DNA of 64,000 nucleotides from Olleya sediminilitoris (lineage in GTDB: Bacteria; Bacteroidota; Bacteroidia; Flavobacteriales; Flavobacteriaceae). The notes beneath the pieces were generated by a model. It had not been told where the DNA came from. It saw only the letters and a list, made by a program, of their open reading frames with translations, and made no database searches. A program made the position numbers and the translations under genes. The stretch spans positions 1 to 64,000 of the forward strand of contig NZ_JAEMEF010000018.1 in NCBI RefSeq assembly GCF_016785945.1, read 5' to 3'. This document shows positions 19,177-28,322 of this stretch, in pieces (positions within the stretch are counted from its first letter, which is position 1; each line of letters starts with the position of its first letter).

Positions 19177-20148
19177 ATGACTAAAATTACTTTTTTTATT
19201 CTTTGCTTATTTTCTAATATTCAAATTTATAGCCAAACGACTAACATTCCAGATTCTAATTTCGAACAAGCTTTAATCAACGATGGTATTGATAGTGATG
19301 GAACTATTAATGGAGTTGTTTTAACCTCTGATATCGAGTCTTTGACTTTTTTAAATGTTAGAAATGAAAATATTTCTGATCTAACTGGAATTGAGGATTT
19401 TGTTGCTTTAACAAGTTTAAATGTTGGACAAAATAATTTAACAACATTAAATTTGTCTAATAATTTAAGTTTAGAAAGTTTGTTCTGTTTTACAAATAGT
19501 TTAACTAGTTTAGATATTAGTAATCATCCAAATCTAACACTTGTTAACTGTAGTGAAAATCAACTAAGCAGTATTGATATTAGTCAAAATCTATCACTTA
19601 CTTCTTTTTTTTGTGCTTTAAACCAATTGACATCCTTAGATGTATCTGCAAACAATTTGCTAGAAAGGCTATGGTGTTATGAAAATGATTTAACAAGTTT
19701 AGATGTAAGAAATGGAGCTAATGGTCTTTTAGCAGGAACCACTACTGATCCATCAAATACTTATTCTAATTTTAGAGCGGAACTTAACCCAGCATTGACT
19801 TGTATTTATGTTGATAATGCATCAGATGCAAACAATCTAGTGAATGATTATCAAGATTGGCAAATAGATAACGCTTCTACATTTGTTGAAAACGAAGCAG
19901 AGTGTAACGTATTATCTTTGTCAAGTTTTAAAAGTATTTATTTCAAAGTATATCCAAATCCATTTACTAATGACCTTAAGATTAATTCAAGTAATACAAT
20001 AAAAAATAAAAAGTTATTTGATGCTTATGGAAAATTGATAAGTGAAAATTTTGAAATTAATTTTCAGGATTTAACTTCGGGTATTTATTTCTTAGAACTC
20101 AAAGATGAATTAGGAAATGTATCGACAAAAAAAATTATTAAAAAATAA
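19177..20148 (+). CDS. Secreted leucine-rich-repeat protein with T9SS sorting domain
   Basis: 323 residues. Signal peptide 1-19 (IQIYSQ cleavage region), then about seven short leucine-rich-repeat turns (LTTLNLSNNLSLESL, LTSLDISNHPNLTLV, LSSIDISQNLSLTSF and so on), and a C-terminal type-A type IX secretion sorting domain: KVYPNPFTNDLKI ... DLTSGIYFLELKDE ... KKIIKK. It should be exported across the outer membrane and left on the surface or released. A strong hairpin terminator follows the stop codon by a few bp. Confidence 0.88.
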   Translation: MTKITFFILCLFSNIQIYSQTTNIPDSNFEQALINDGIDSDGTINGVVLTSDIESLTFLNVRNENISDLTGIEDFVALTSLNVGQNNLTTLNLSNNLSLESLFCFTNSLTSLDISNHPNLTLVNCSENQLSSIDISQNLSLTSFFCALNQLTSLDVSANNLLERLWCYENDLTSLDVRNGANGLLAGTTTDPSNTYSNFRAELNPALTCIYVDNASDANNLVNDYQDWQIDNASTFVENEAECNVLSLSSFKSIYFKVYPNPFTNDLKINSSNTIKNKKLFDAYGKLISENFEINFQDLTSGIYFLELKDELGNVSTKKIIKK

Positions 20149-20150
20149 TA

Positions 20151-20183
20151 AAAAAACTCTCAAAGTAATTTGAGAGTTTTTTG
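20151..20183 (+). terminator. Bidirectional terminator between the T9SS/LRR gene and the 20201 lipoprotein gene
   Basis: Inverted repeat ACTCTCAAA-gtaa-TTTGAGAGT flanked by an A-run on the left and a T-run on the right, so it can stop transcripts from both converging genes. Confidence 0.85.
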
Positions 20184-20200
20184 TTTCAAAAATATATGTT

Positions 20201-21382
20201 TTAACTTCTAAAACGGTATCTTGATATGATATCTTTAAGTTTATATTTTAGATCTTCACCAGTATCATAAACCATTTGTTCATTACTTGGAAAAAGCACT
20301 TGTTTGTTTTTTAATAATTGTAAGTCATCGTTATTTAAAGCTCTTTGATCACCTTTAACGGTTCCAAAAGTGTTTTCAAAAACAAATTGACTATCAATAT
20401 TAAAATTGTCTAATATTTGATTTTGTTTTAAATCAGTATACACAACTTTAGCAATAACTTGTGTAGATTTTAATTGGTTTATTTCAAAAAATCTAGCTTT
20501 TATATTAACAATTTTATCTTGCTTAATATCGTTACCTAAACTGTCTTTTGCTACGTTTCCGTTAGCGTCTAAAACATATTCCCAACCATCAACTATGTTT
20601 TTTTGACGCAATAATTGTCTTTCAGTAACATGCTCTGGAGATATGTTTATACGTTGTAATTGCAAATCCATAGCATAATCATACTCTAAATTGTAATCAG
20701 CGTTAGCGTGATAAGTTGTCCAAAATTGATCAAGCCCATAAGTATCAAAATTTAATAAATCAGCCTCTAAACGTTGTGGTAAAATTTGACGTGTTTGATT
20801 TTGTATAGTAACTAAAACAAAATCAGTTCCTTTAAAATGTGCCTCATTCATTAATTCTCTAACATTTTTGTAGTTAGGATTAATAGCTTCAATAGACTGT
20901 AACAACTCATAAGCATCACGATTGTAAAACTTATCATTTGTTGTCATTAACTGTTTCGCTTGTGTGTATTTGTATTCTGATACTTTAGTTCTATAATTAA
21001 TAATTTCATTACTATAATCATTAAAATCAAGTTCTAAATTTTGTCCACCAATCTGTAATGGTAAAACACGCTTAATAGCATTTTGACGACTATTTAAATC
21101 TAAATAAGTATTATATATGGTTTCATATAACTCTGGATTACCATCTTTAGTTAAATGGTTTAAGTTGGTGTGATCCTGTTCAACAACTTTATAAAACGCA
21201 TCTTGAAGCATCATTACATAACTTTGTTTACGTTTTTTGTCTTTGTTGTTTTCTAGTTTTTTTAAAGCATTGCTTATTGCTAGATCATAATTACCAGAAT
21301 GTAATTGTTTTTCAATTTGTTTTCTTCCAACGCAAGATGTTAGCACTAGAAGAAGTACTGTAATAAGTGTAAAATTTTTCAT
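20201..21382 (-). CDS. Lipoprotein of unknown function with TPR-like N-terminal region
   Basis: 393 residues. SPII signal with lipobox VLTSC (Cys17). The following segment QIEKQLHSGNYDLAISNALK resembles a tetratricopeptide-type helix pair, and the central part (DTYGLDQFWTTYHANADYNL) is aromatic-rich. No known domain is recognised. Single gene between the terminator at 20151 and fahA. Probably a conserved flavobacterial envelope protein; that is an impression from style, not a search result. Confidence 0.65.
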   Translation of the reverse strand: MKNFTLITVLLLVLTSCVGRKQIEKQLHSGNYDLAISNALKKLENNKDKKRKQSYVMMLQDAFYKVVEQDHTNLNHLTKDGNPELYETIYNTYLDLNSRQNAIKRVLPLQIGGQNLELDFNDYSNEIINYRTKVSEYKYTQAKQLMTTNDKFYNRDAYELLQSIEAINPNYKNVRELMNEAHFKGTDFVLVTIQNQTRQILPQRLEADLLNFDTYGLDQFWTTYHANADYNLEYDYAMDLQLQRINISPEHVTERQLLRQKNIVDGWEYVLDANGNVAKDSLGNDIKQDKIVNIKARFFEINQLKSTQVIAKVVYTDLKQNQILDNFNIDSQFVFENTFGTVKGDQRALNNDDLQLLKNKQVLFPSNEQMVYDTGEDLKYKLKDIISRYRFRS

Positions 21383-21500
21383 CTTTTTTGGATTTAATTG
21401 GTTTCTATGTTAATAGAAATCCAAATTGCGTGCCAAACCAAAAAAAGAAACCCTTAAATAATTAAATTTAAGGGTTAAGTATTTGAAATATAATGTGTTG

Positions 21501-22793
21501 TTATTTTGTTTTTTTAGGTTCAAAAACAGGTAATAACTTTGTTTTAACTTCTCCAAAACCAATTCTAGTACCATCTTTTTCACAGTAACCTCTCATAATA
21601 ACAGTATCGTTATCGTTTATAAATTTACGTTCAGTTCCATCTTGCATTTTTACAGGTTTTTCACCTCTCCAAGATAATTCTAACATAGATCCATAACTAT
21701 CAGGAGTTGGTCCAGATATGGTACCACTTCCCATCATGTCTCCAGAATTAACAGGACAACCATTAATAGTATGGTGTGCTAATTGTTGAGACATACTCCA
21801 ATACATATGTTTAAAATTAGATCGTGTAACAACCGTTTCTTTAGCTTTTTCTGGTTGTATAGCAACTTCTAAATTAATATCATAATTCTTTTTAGCAGAC
21901 TGTTGTAGGTATGGTAATTGCTTTTTTAAAGGCTTTGGGTTGTCTGCTTTAAATGGTTGTAACGCATCTAAGGTTACAATCCAAGGAGAAATTGAAGACG
22001 CAAAGTTTTTTGCTAAAAATGGTCCTAATGGTATATATTCCCATTTTTGTATATCACGTGCTGACCAGTCATTAAATAAAACTAGACCAAAAATATATTC
22101 TTCAGCTTCATTTACAGGTATTGGTTCTCCTAAATCATTAGCATCAGTAGTAATAAAAGCCATTTCTAACTCAAAGTCTACTAACTTACTTGGACCAAAA
22201 ACTGGTTCTGTTGCTCCAGCAGGTAAGGTTTGACCTTGTGGTCTGTGTACTGGTATTCCGGAAGGTATAATAGAGCTACTTCTACCATGATATCCAACAG
22301 GTATATGTAACCAGTTTGGTAATAATGCATTATCAGGATCTCTAAACATCGTACCGACATTGGTAGCATGCTCAATACTAGAGTAAAAATCTGTGTAATC
22401 ACCAATTTGAACAGGTAATTGCATTTCAATTTCATCTAGTCTAAATAATACAACTTCTTTGTTTTTTACATTATCTTTTAAAGATGTATTATCGGCATCA
22501 AATATTTCGGCAATTCTGTTTCTAACTAAACGCCAAGTTTTACGACCATCTGCGATAAAATCGTTTAAGGTATCTTGTAAAAAAATATCATCTGTTAATG
22601 GGATTCCTTCAAAATAGCCTAATTGGTGTAAAGCGCCTAAATCAATTGCAGTATCACCAATTCTTGTTCCTATGGTAATAATGTCATCTCTAGTTAAGAA
22701 AACACCAAAAGGAATATTCTGAATAGGGAAATCTGAATTTTTATCGACGTGTAACCACGATTTTCTATCTGGATTATTGGCTGATAATGGCAT
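21501..22793 (-). CDS. fahA: Fumarylacetoacetase
   Basis: 430 residues, normal for the enzyme. It cleaves 4-fumarylacetoacetate to fumarate and acetoacetate, the last step of tyrosine and homogentisate degradation. N-terminal domain SWLHVDKNSDFPIQNIPFGV; catalytic and metal-binding segments include MFRDPDNALLPNWLHIPVGY, HGRSSSIIPSGIP, VDFELEMAFIT, LFNDWSARDIQKWEY, and the C-terminal GTISGP. No other gene of the pathway is present nearby. Divergent from glyA. Confidence 0.95.
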   Translation of the reverse strand: MPLSANNPDRKSWLHVDKNSDFPIQNIPFGVFLTRDDIITIGTRIGDTAIDLGALHQLGYFEGIPLTDDIFLQDTLNDFIADGRKTWRLVRNRIAEIFDADNTSLKDNVKNKEVVLFRLDEIEMQLPVQIGDYTDFYSSIEHATNVGTMFRDPDNALLPNWLHIPVGYHGRSSSIIPSGIPVHRPQGQTLPAGATEPVFGPSKLVDFELEMAFITTDANDLGEPIPVNEAEEYIFGLVLFNDWSARDIQKWEYIPLGPFLAKNFASSISPWIVTLDALQPFKADNPKPLKKQLPYLQQSAKKNYDINLEVAIQPEKAKETVVTRSNFKHMYWSMSQQLAHHTINGCPVNSGDMMGSGTISGPTPDSYGSMLELSWRGEKPVKMQDGTERKFINDNDTVIMRGYCEKDGTRIGFGEVKTKLLPVFEPKKTK

Positions 22794-22870
22794 ATATATA
22801 ATTGTTGATTTGTTGTTTATAAATTATAAGTAAATATATGTTTTTTCAATTATTTAAAAGGGTTATTTCT

Positions 22871-22878
22871 TATTTTTG
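22871..22878 (+). promoter_or_regulatory. Possible -7 box of glyA
   Basis: TATTTTTG fits the Bacteroidota -7 consensus TAnnTTTG, about 60 bp before the glyA ATG. No convincing -33 element was found, so this is tentative. Confidence 0.35.
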
Positions 22879-22901
22879 ATAAATATTTAACGATAAAACT
22901 A

Positions 22902-22920
22902 TTTTCGCTTAAAGCGGAAA
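22902..22920 (+). repeat. Dispersed REP-like palindrome, copy 2
   Basis: TTTTCGCTTAAAGCGGAAA, 17 bp before the glyA start codon. A second copy (24226-24243) lies just after glyA in the same orientation, so the gene is bracketed by the repeat. Confidence 0.65.
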
Positions 22921-22937
22921 TTAAAAACAATACAATT

Positions 22938-24212
22938 ATGCAACGCGACGAACAAATTTTTGAATTAATTCAAGCTGAAAAAGAACGCCAATTAGATGGT
23001 ATAGAACTAATTGCATCAGAAAACTTTGTCAGTGACCAAGTCATGGAAGCTGCAGGATCTGTACTAACAAACAAGTATGCCGAAGGGTATCCAGGAAAGC
23101 GTTACTATGGTGGTTGTGAAGTGGTTGACGAGGTTGAGCAAATAGCTATTGACCGAGCAAAAACTTTGTTTGGTGCAGCATATGCAAACGTACAACCTCA
23201 CTCTGGTAGTCAGGCCAATACAGCAGTGTATCATGCCTGTTTAAAACCAGGTGATAAAATATTAGGGTTTGACTTATCACATGGTGGCCATTTAACACAT
23301 GGTTCTCCAGTAAATTTTTCTGGTAAATTATATAATCCAGTATTTTATGGAGTAGAGGAAGAGACAGGAATTTTAAATTATGATAAAATACAAGAAATTG
23401 CAACTAAAGAAAAGCCACAATTAATAATTGCTGGTGCCTCTGCTTATTCTAGAGATATAGATTTTAAACGTTTCAGAACCATAGCAGATAGTGTTGGAGC
23501 TATTTTATTAGCAGATATATCGCATCCTGCAGGGTTAATAGCAAAAGGTATTTTAAACGATCCATTACCTCATTGTCATATTGTAACAACAACAACACAT
23601 AAAACATTACGTGGACCAAGAGGAGGAATGATATTAATGGGTAAAGATTTTGAAAACCCATTTGGAATCAAACTTAAAAACGGAAACCTACGTATGATGT
23701 CTTCTTTATTAGATTCTGGAGTATTTCCTGGTAATCAAGGTGGACCTTTAGAGCACATCATTGCAGCAAAAGCAATTGCTTTTGGAGAAGCGTTAACTGA
23801 GCCATTTATGCATTATATGCTACAAGTTAAGAAAAATGCAGCAGCTATGGCTGAAGCATTTGTAAAGCGCGATTACAAAATTATTTCTGGTGGTACAGAT
23901 AACCATATGATGCTTATTGATTTACGTAACAAAGATATTACTGGTAAAGATGCAGAAAAAGCATTGGTAAAAGCAGATATTACAGTAAACAAAAACATGG
24001 TGCCTTTTGACGATAAATCGCCATTTGTAACGTCAGGAATTAGAATAGGTACTGCTGCAATTACAACTAGAGGTTTAAAAGAAGACCAAATGGAGGTTAT
24101 TGTTGATTTAATTGATGAAGTGATTAAAAATCATGACAATGAAGATAAATTAGACGAAATTGCTATTAAAGTAAATGCAATGATGAGTGATTTACCTTTA
24201 TTTGTAGCCTAA
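22938..24212 (+). CDS. glyA: Serine hydroxymethyltransferase
   Basis: 424 residues. A PLP enzyme interconverting serine and glycine with tetrahydrofolate, the main source of one-carbon units. PLP lysine is Lys222 in [14 protein letters not shown]. Also seen: [35 protein letters not shown] and [10 protein letters not shown]. Monocistronic, flanked by two REP-like palindromes and ended by a strong terminator. Confidence 0.97.
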   Translation: MQRDEQIFELIQAEKERQLDGIELIASENFVSDQVMEAAGSVLTNKYAEGYPGKRYYGGCEVVDEVEQIAIDRAKTLFGAAYANVQPHSGSQANTAVYHACLKPGDKILGFDLSHGGHLTHGSPVNFSGKLYNPVFYGVEEETGILNYDKIQEIATKEKPQLIIAGASAYSRDIDFKRFRTIADSVGAILLADISHPAGLIAKGILNDPLPHCHIVTTTTHKTLRGPRGGMILMGKDFENPFGIKLKNGNLRMMSSLLDSGVFPGNQGGPLEHIIAAKAIAFGEALTEPFMHYMLQVKKNAAAMAEAFVKRDYKIISGGTDNHMMLIDLRNKDITGKDAEKALVKADITVNKNMVPFDDKSPFVTSGIRIGTAAITTRGLKEDQMEVIVDLIDEVIKNHDNEDKLDEIAIKVNAMMSDLPLFVA

Positions 24213-24225
24213 TTTAAAATTATAT

Positions 24226-24243
24226 ATTTCGCTTTCGCGGAAA
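24226..24243 (+). repeat. Dispersed REP-like palindrome, copy 3
   Basis: ATTTCGCTTTCGCGGAAA, directly before and overlapping by two bases the A-run of the glyA terminator. Confidence 0.65.
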
Positions 24244-24271
24244 AAAAGCCAGCTGAAAAGCTGGCTTTTTT
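24242..24271 (+). terminator. glyA terminator
   Basis: Strong hairpin AAGCCAGCT-gaaa-AGCTGGCTT followed by T6. The A-run on the left arm makes it potentially bidirectional. Confidence 0.88.
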
Positions 24272-24310
24272 GTTTTGTGGTTTTTACTTTAATGTAGTGA
24301 TACAAAAAAA

Positions 24311-24352
24311 GTTCTCGATACACGTATCCTACGTCGACGCACTCGAACTGAC
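24311..24352. repeat. Imperfect extragenic palindrome (GTTCTCGATA ... CACTCGAAC)
   Basis: The ends GTTCTCGATA and GCACTCGAAC are near-complements around a GC-rich core (ACGTATCCTACGTCGACG), unlike the AT-rich surroundings. Similar extragenic repeats are known to me from flavobacterial genomes. A single copy is visible here, between glyA and the 24459 lipoprotein gene. Confidence 0.5.
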
Positions 24353-24458
24353 GATATGTGTTTATTTAATTTAAGTGATTTTAAATTGAATTAATGAAGA
24401 ATATTCAAGTCACATTTAGTACTCTCTTATTCTTATAGAGTTAAAGAGGTTTTTAGTC

Positions 24459-26012
24459 TTAAAAATCAGTGTGCTGATAAGCGCCTAAATCTGGACTTGC
24501 AGTTCTATCAACACCTAAAATATCATTAGGGACTTGTGTAGCAAAAGTAGTATTACCTTGACCATTTGCAGCAGAATCTTCACCAATCATTAAATCGTTT
24601 TCAAAAGCATCTCTAAAATCAGGATCATCATTAAAAATCATGTTTTCGTAATGTGTAGTATCTTCAAAATCATAGTTTTCACTTGTAAAAAAGTTACTGC
24701 TATCCTGAAATTGTAACAAACAATTAGTAAACTTAAAGTTAAATACAATTGAAGCATCTTCAATTTCATCTATTAACAACTCAGGATTATCATTTCCGTA
24801 AATTATACAATTGCTAAAATTAGCTTCAGTTAAATCAGAAACAAAAGCAGTATTGTCTTCATCAATAACAAAATTATTAATTAATAAGGCTGGAAATTGT
24901 CTAAAACTACTGTTCCAATAATTTGCTATAGTAGAGTGGGTCACATTATATTTTCCACCAAAAGTGGCACCAAAACTAGCTTGTCCAGCATTATTAAGAA
25001 CTAAATTATCTGCTTTGATAGAGGTATTACGACCTAAAATACCAAACGTACTGATATTATAGATTTGAGAATTGGTAATGGTTAATTTATCTGTTACAGC
25101 ATCAGCATTACCATCTGATAACACTCCAACTGTAGCATTTTTAATAGTTGCATGATTTATAGTGTTGTTTAAACTGCCATCAAATAGCCAAATAGTTCCC
25201 CATTGTCCAGGCACATCACTAAATAATGGTTCTAGTCTATCACCTTCAAAAATCACTTCGTTTTCTAAAAGGTCTTGGTCAGTACTTAAATCTCCATTGA
25301 CATTTAAAGTAGCACCTTCTGAGACTAACAATCCAGAATTAGCATGAAAATGGACACGTGCTCCTGCATCAATAGTTAATGTTTCGCCTGATGGTACTGC
25401 AGCATAACCATAAATTACGTAAGGTTTTTGGTTTGTAAATGTTAGTTCTTCTGGTAATAGTTCTCGTCCTTGTATTTCTGTTTCTACAGGTTGACCATCT
25501 ATTGTAAGTGTTAGGGTTTCAACAACACCAGTTGTGTTGTTTTTATCAGGATAAATAAAATTAGCATCTTTAATTAAAGTCACTAAATCTACATCTTGAA
25601 GGTTAGCTCCAGCATCAAAAATTATTTTGTCGGTATATAAAAATTGGTCGTCAGTAAGTGGAGTAGTGGTCGTATTAAAAGTTGTTTCGATAAAAATAAA
25701 CAAGCTATCTTTAGCTAATAACTCTACATTATTAAAGCTTTTTCCGGCTTGACCATCAAGATTTAATCGGTAACCAGAGGTTTCGCCATTTTGTAGTTGT
25801 ACATTAGGTATAGAGATATCTTCGTTACTATTATTGTACACTTTTAAGTTATAGGTACTTGAGCCAATATTTGCAAAAATAGTATCTAAATATACTGTGT
25901 CTTTAGAAAAACCTAGGTTTCCAGAACTAGCCTGAAACTCAAAATCCTTACGACAAGAACTGCAAAATAATATAAATCCTAAACAGCAGATAAAATATAG
26001 CGTACGCTTCAT
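24459..26012 (-). CDS. Lipoprotein with right-handed parallel beta-helix
   Basis: 517 residues, lipobox FCSSC (Cys20). An N-terminal beta-sandwich-like region (SKDTVYLDTIFANIGSSTYN ... LKVYNNSNEDISI) resembles Ig-like modules, followed by repeated short beta turns (LTIDAGARVHFHANSGLLV, INHATIKNATVGVLSDGN, LTITNSQIYNISTFGILG) typical of a parallel beta-helix, as in pectate-lyase-like surface proteins. No catalytic residues can be assigned. Single gene, probably an exported structural or polysaccharide-linked protein. Confidence 0.7.
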   Translation of the reverse strand: MKRTLYFICCLGFILFCSSCRKDFEFQASSGNLGFSKDTVYLDTIFANIGSSTYNLKVYNNSNEDISIPNVQLQNGETSGYRLNLDGQAGKSFNNVELLAKDSLFIFIETTFNTTTTPLTDDQFLYTDKIIFDAGANLQDVDLVTLIKDANFIYPDKNNTTGVVETLTLTIDGQPVETEIQGRELLPEELTFTNQKPYVIYGYAAVPSGETLTIDAGARVHFHANSGLLVSEGATLNVNGDLSTDQDLLENEVIFEGDRLEPLFSDVPGQWGTIWLFDGSLNNTINHATIKNATVGVLSDGNADAVTDKLTITNSQIYNISTFGILGRNTSIKADNLVLNNAGQASFGATFGGKYNVTHSTIANYWNSSFRQFPALLINNFVIDEDNTAFVSDLTEANFSNCIIYGNDNPELLIDEIEDASIVFNFKFTNCLLQFQDSSNFFTSENYDFEDTTHYENMIFNDDPDFRDAFENDLMIGEDSAANGQGNTTFATQVPNDILGVDRTASPDLGAYQHTDF

Positions 26013-26081
26013 ATAAATGTAATTGTAACTTTGGTTGACTAAAATATAACTTTTGAATTAATGATTTAGTATCAAAAGCCT

Positions 26082-26846
26082 TTAATTCTTATTAAGTTGT
26101 TCTTTTTTAAAGTCTGCTACAATTTTATTAAATACTTGACCTTTTTGTACAAAAATTTCTAGTAGTTCAAACTCTTTTTCCTTTTCTAGAAGATTACTGT
26201 TAAGTTCATTTTTAATAACAAATTCTAAAAACATTGGGATGTAGTCTTTTTCAATTGCTAAATCATTAACTAAAAAACTGCTATTAAATAGTTTTGATTG
26301 TTCAAAAAGCGTTTCTAAATCTTCATAGGTCATTTCAATAAATGGAGGCGGAACATATTTATCTTTATTTTCAAACAGTTTAGCAATTAATCCAAAAACC
26401 TGAATGACGTCTATTCCACCAGCTACAGGTTGATCAGAATAGAGGTGAGGATTATTTTTTATATCCTCTAAAATTTGATTTTTTAATTTAGATTCTACTG
26501 TTTTAACATCTGCTAATTGCTCCTTATATGGTGTTATAAGTTTGACTTCGTCTAAATTATTGTAGATTTTTTTTAGCTCAATAACGACACTTTCGTGGAA
26601 ATGAAAAGCTTTCAAAACTAATGTTTGTTCCTTATAAAATATCGAACTAAATTTTAAAGTATCACCTATTTTTCCTGCTATTGAAAATGTCCCGTTGGCA
26701 TCTGAAGCAGTCATTTTTTTTGAAACAAGATTGGTGATTTTAATGTTTTCTATGGTAGCAATAGAGTCGTAAACAATTCCGTTTACTGTTTGAGCAGACA
26801 CAAAATAGCCTGTCAATAAGATAAATATTATTGTAAAAGTTTTCAA
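26082..26846 (-). CDS. Exported CarboxypepD_reg-like domain protein
   Basis: 254 residues. Signal peptide 1-18 (TGYFVSAQ), then a carboxypeptidase-regulatory-like sandwich (VNGIVYDSIATIENIKI ... SDANGTFSIAGKIGDTLKF ... FSSIFYKEQTLVL) over about residues 19-95. The C-terminal part is helical and unassigned. No barrel region, so unlike the DUF5686 protein it is probably periplasmic. It follows the glutaminyl cyclase gene by about 110 bp on the same strand. Confidence 0.75.
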   Translation of the reverse strand: MKTFTIIFILLTGYFVSAQTVNGIVYDSIATIENIKITNLVSKKMTASDANGTFSIAGKIGDTLKFSSIFYKEQTLVLKAFHFHESVVIELKKIYNNLDEVKLITPYKEQLADVKTVESKLKNQILEDIKNNPHLYSDQPVAGGIDVIQVFGLIAKLFENKDKYVPPPFIEMTYEDLETLFEQSKLFNSSFLVNDLAIEKDYIPMFLEFVIKNELNSNLLEKEKEFELLEIFVQKGQVFNKIVADFKKEQLNKN

Positions 26847-26956
26847 TGTTTGGTTGGTTGATTAGCCTCAAATTTAGATTTATCATTTTATATGAAAAAT
26901 TTAATTAAGAGACTTTAACAGCCAATTTGTAAACTTTTAACTTTTAATATATTAGG

Positions 26957-27994
26957 TTAATTTTCTAAAATTTTAACCTCAAATAATTTATCCCAACGCT
27001 TACCTGTTAAAAAGAAAGTTTCAGTTTCAGGATTGTAAGCAATACCATTTAAACAGTTTTCGTTAATAGAAAAATCAGGAATTTGTTTGGTTAGTATTGT
27101 ACAGTCAATAACCGCTTCTACAGCACCATTTTTAGGGTTTATAATTGCAATTCCGTTTTTCTCCCAAATATTAGCGTATAATTTGTTGTTAGCAAATTCA
27201 ATTTCGTTTAATCTACCAATTTTTCCTTTTGTAGTACAAACTTGTATATGGTCTTCTTCAACTAAAGTTTCTGGATTTAATAACCATATTAAACTAGTAC
27301 CATCACTTTTATAAAGTTTAGTTCCGTTGTTAGCAAATCCCCAACCTTCTTGACTTTGTCCATAATTAAAGCTGCTTTTTTTCTCTAAAGTGTTAGCATC
27401 GTAAGTAAACCCTTTACGACCTTGCCAAGTTAAATGGTAAACGGTATTGTTTAAAACTGTAATTCCTTCTCCAAAAAAAGCGTCAGGTATAGCTGTTTCA
27501 GTAATAACGTCACCAGTTTTGTAATCTATTTTCCTGATTTTAGATTCGCCACGTTGTCCAGTACTTTCATATAATACACCATTATTAAACTCTAAACCTT
27601 GTGTAAAAGAGGTGTTGTCATGTGGGAAAGTATTTAAAATTTCTACTTTCAAAAATTTAGGAGCCACATCACTTAATAATGCAATGGTTTGGTTAATTTC
27701 TGCAGTTTCGCCATTAAAATTTATGGTAGCTTTTAAATTATGTTCGCCTAATTTAAAGTCAGAAAGTTGTTGTTTAGCTTCAATTGTTTTTCCGTTTAAC
27801 TGATACGTGACAGAAGAAACTTGGATGTTTTTAGGATTTTTTAGAGACAATTCTAGCGTTTTATCAATGCTAATTGTACCATTTTTAGCGTTAGTTGTTA
27901 CTGAAAAGCTCTTTTTTTGAGCTTCAACGTCTTCACCACAAGAAAAAAGAGTAGTGGCTAAAAATATGATTGTAAGGTATTTAAATGCTTTCAT
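26957..27994 (-). CDS. Glutaminyl-peptide cyclotransferase (bacterial/plant type), lipoprotein
   Basis: 345 residues with lipobox LFSC (Cys19). The C-terminal ~230 residues match the beta-propeller glutaminyl cyclase family: FPHDNTSFTQGLEF, YESTGQRGESKIRKID, PDAFFGEGITVLNNTVYHLT, SQEGWGFANNGTKLYKSDGT and NECLNGIAYNPE. These enzymes turn N-terminal glutamine into pyroglutamate, plausible here for exported proteins. The extra N-terminal region (about 25-110) is an Ig-like sandwich. Confidence 0.85.
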   Translation of the reverse strand: MKAFKYLTIIFLATTLFSCGEDVEAQKKSFSVTTNAKNGTISIDKTLELSLKNPKNIQVSSVTYQLNGKTIEAKQQLSDFKLGEHNLKATINFNGETAEINQTIALLSDVAPKFLKVEILNTFPHDNTSFTQGLEFNNGVLYESTGQRGESKIRKIDYKTGDVITETAIPDAFFGEGITVLNNTVYHLTWQGRKGFTYDANTLEKKSSFNYGQSQEGWGFANNGTKLYKSDGTSLIWLLNPETLVEEDHIQVCTTKGKIGRLNEIEFANNKLYANIWEKNGIAIINPKNGAVEAVIDCTILTKQIPDFSINENCLNGIAYNPETETFFLTGKRWDKLFEVKILEN

Positions 27995-28048
27995 TTTGTA
28001 AACTTATTTGTTAGCAAGTTATTTATTAAAATTCATTATAAAAAATGA

Positions 28049-28078
28049 TTGCGAAAAAATAAAATGTGTGTATCTTTG
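28049..28078 (+). promoter_or_regulatory. Promoter of the SRP RNA (-33 TTG, -7 TATCTTTG)
   Basis: TTG at 28049-28051, 19-bp spacer, TATCTTTG at 28071-28078, matching the Bacteroidota sigma-A consensus. The RNA begins 5 bp later. Confidence 0.75.
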
Positions 28079-28083
28079 CACTC

Positions 28084-28177
28084 GGCAAGTCCTACACAAC
28101 CAGCTCCTGTTGAATCCTCCAGGTCGGGAACGAAGCAAAGGTAAATGGTCGTAGCGGTGTGATGTAGGTAGCTTGCC
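28084..28177 (+). ncRNA. ffs: Signal recognition particle RNA, small bacterial type (4.5S)
   Basis: About 94 nt closing with GGCAAG...CTTGCC. The apical domain carries the conserved symmetric and asymmetric loops that bind Ffh: CAGGTCGGGAACGAAGCAA and GGTAAATGG. The GGGAAC tetraloop context and paired arms (TCCTACA / TGTAGGT) fit the small SRP RNA. A consensus promoter precedes it and a T-rich stretch follows. A short antisense reading frame over it is spurious. Confidence 0.92.
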
Positions 28178-28225
28178 TTTTTTGATTATTCTAAATCCTT
28201 TTATTAAAAAGAGATTTACAAACAT

Positions 28226-28266
28226 AAAAAAAAGATTTGTTAGTTAATTCTAGCAAATCTTTTTTG
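28226..28266 (+). terminator. Hairpin terminator downstream of the SRP RNA
   Basis: Inverted repeat AAAGATTTG-tTAG ... CTAg-CAAATCTTT with A-run before and T-run after, between the SRP RNA and the SDR gene. Confidence 0.75.
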
Positions 28267-28322
28267 GTTAAAGTCGTTATGTGCTTTCAACTTTTTTACT
28301 TTTAACTTTTAAAATTATTTAC

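Noticed and set aside
28019-28225. 68-codon antisense reading frame over the SRP RNA
   Set aside because: It lies entirely on the strand opposite a well-defined structured RNA and its promoter, and has no protein-like composition.
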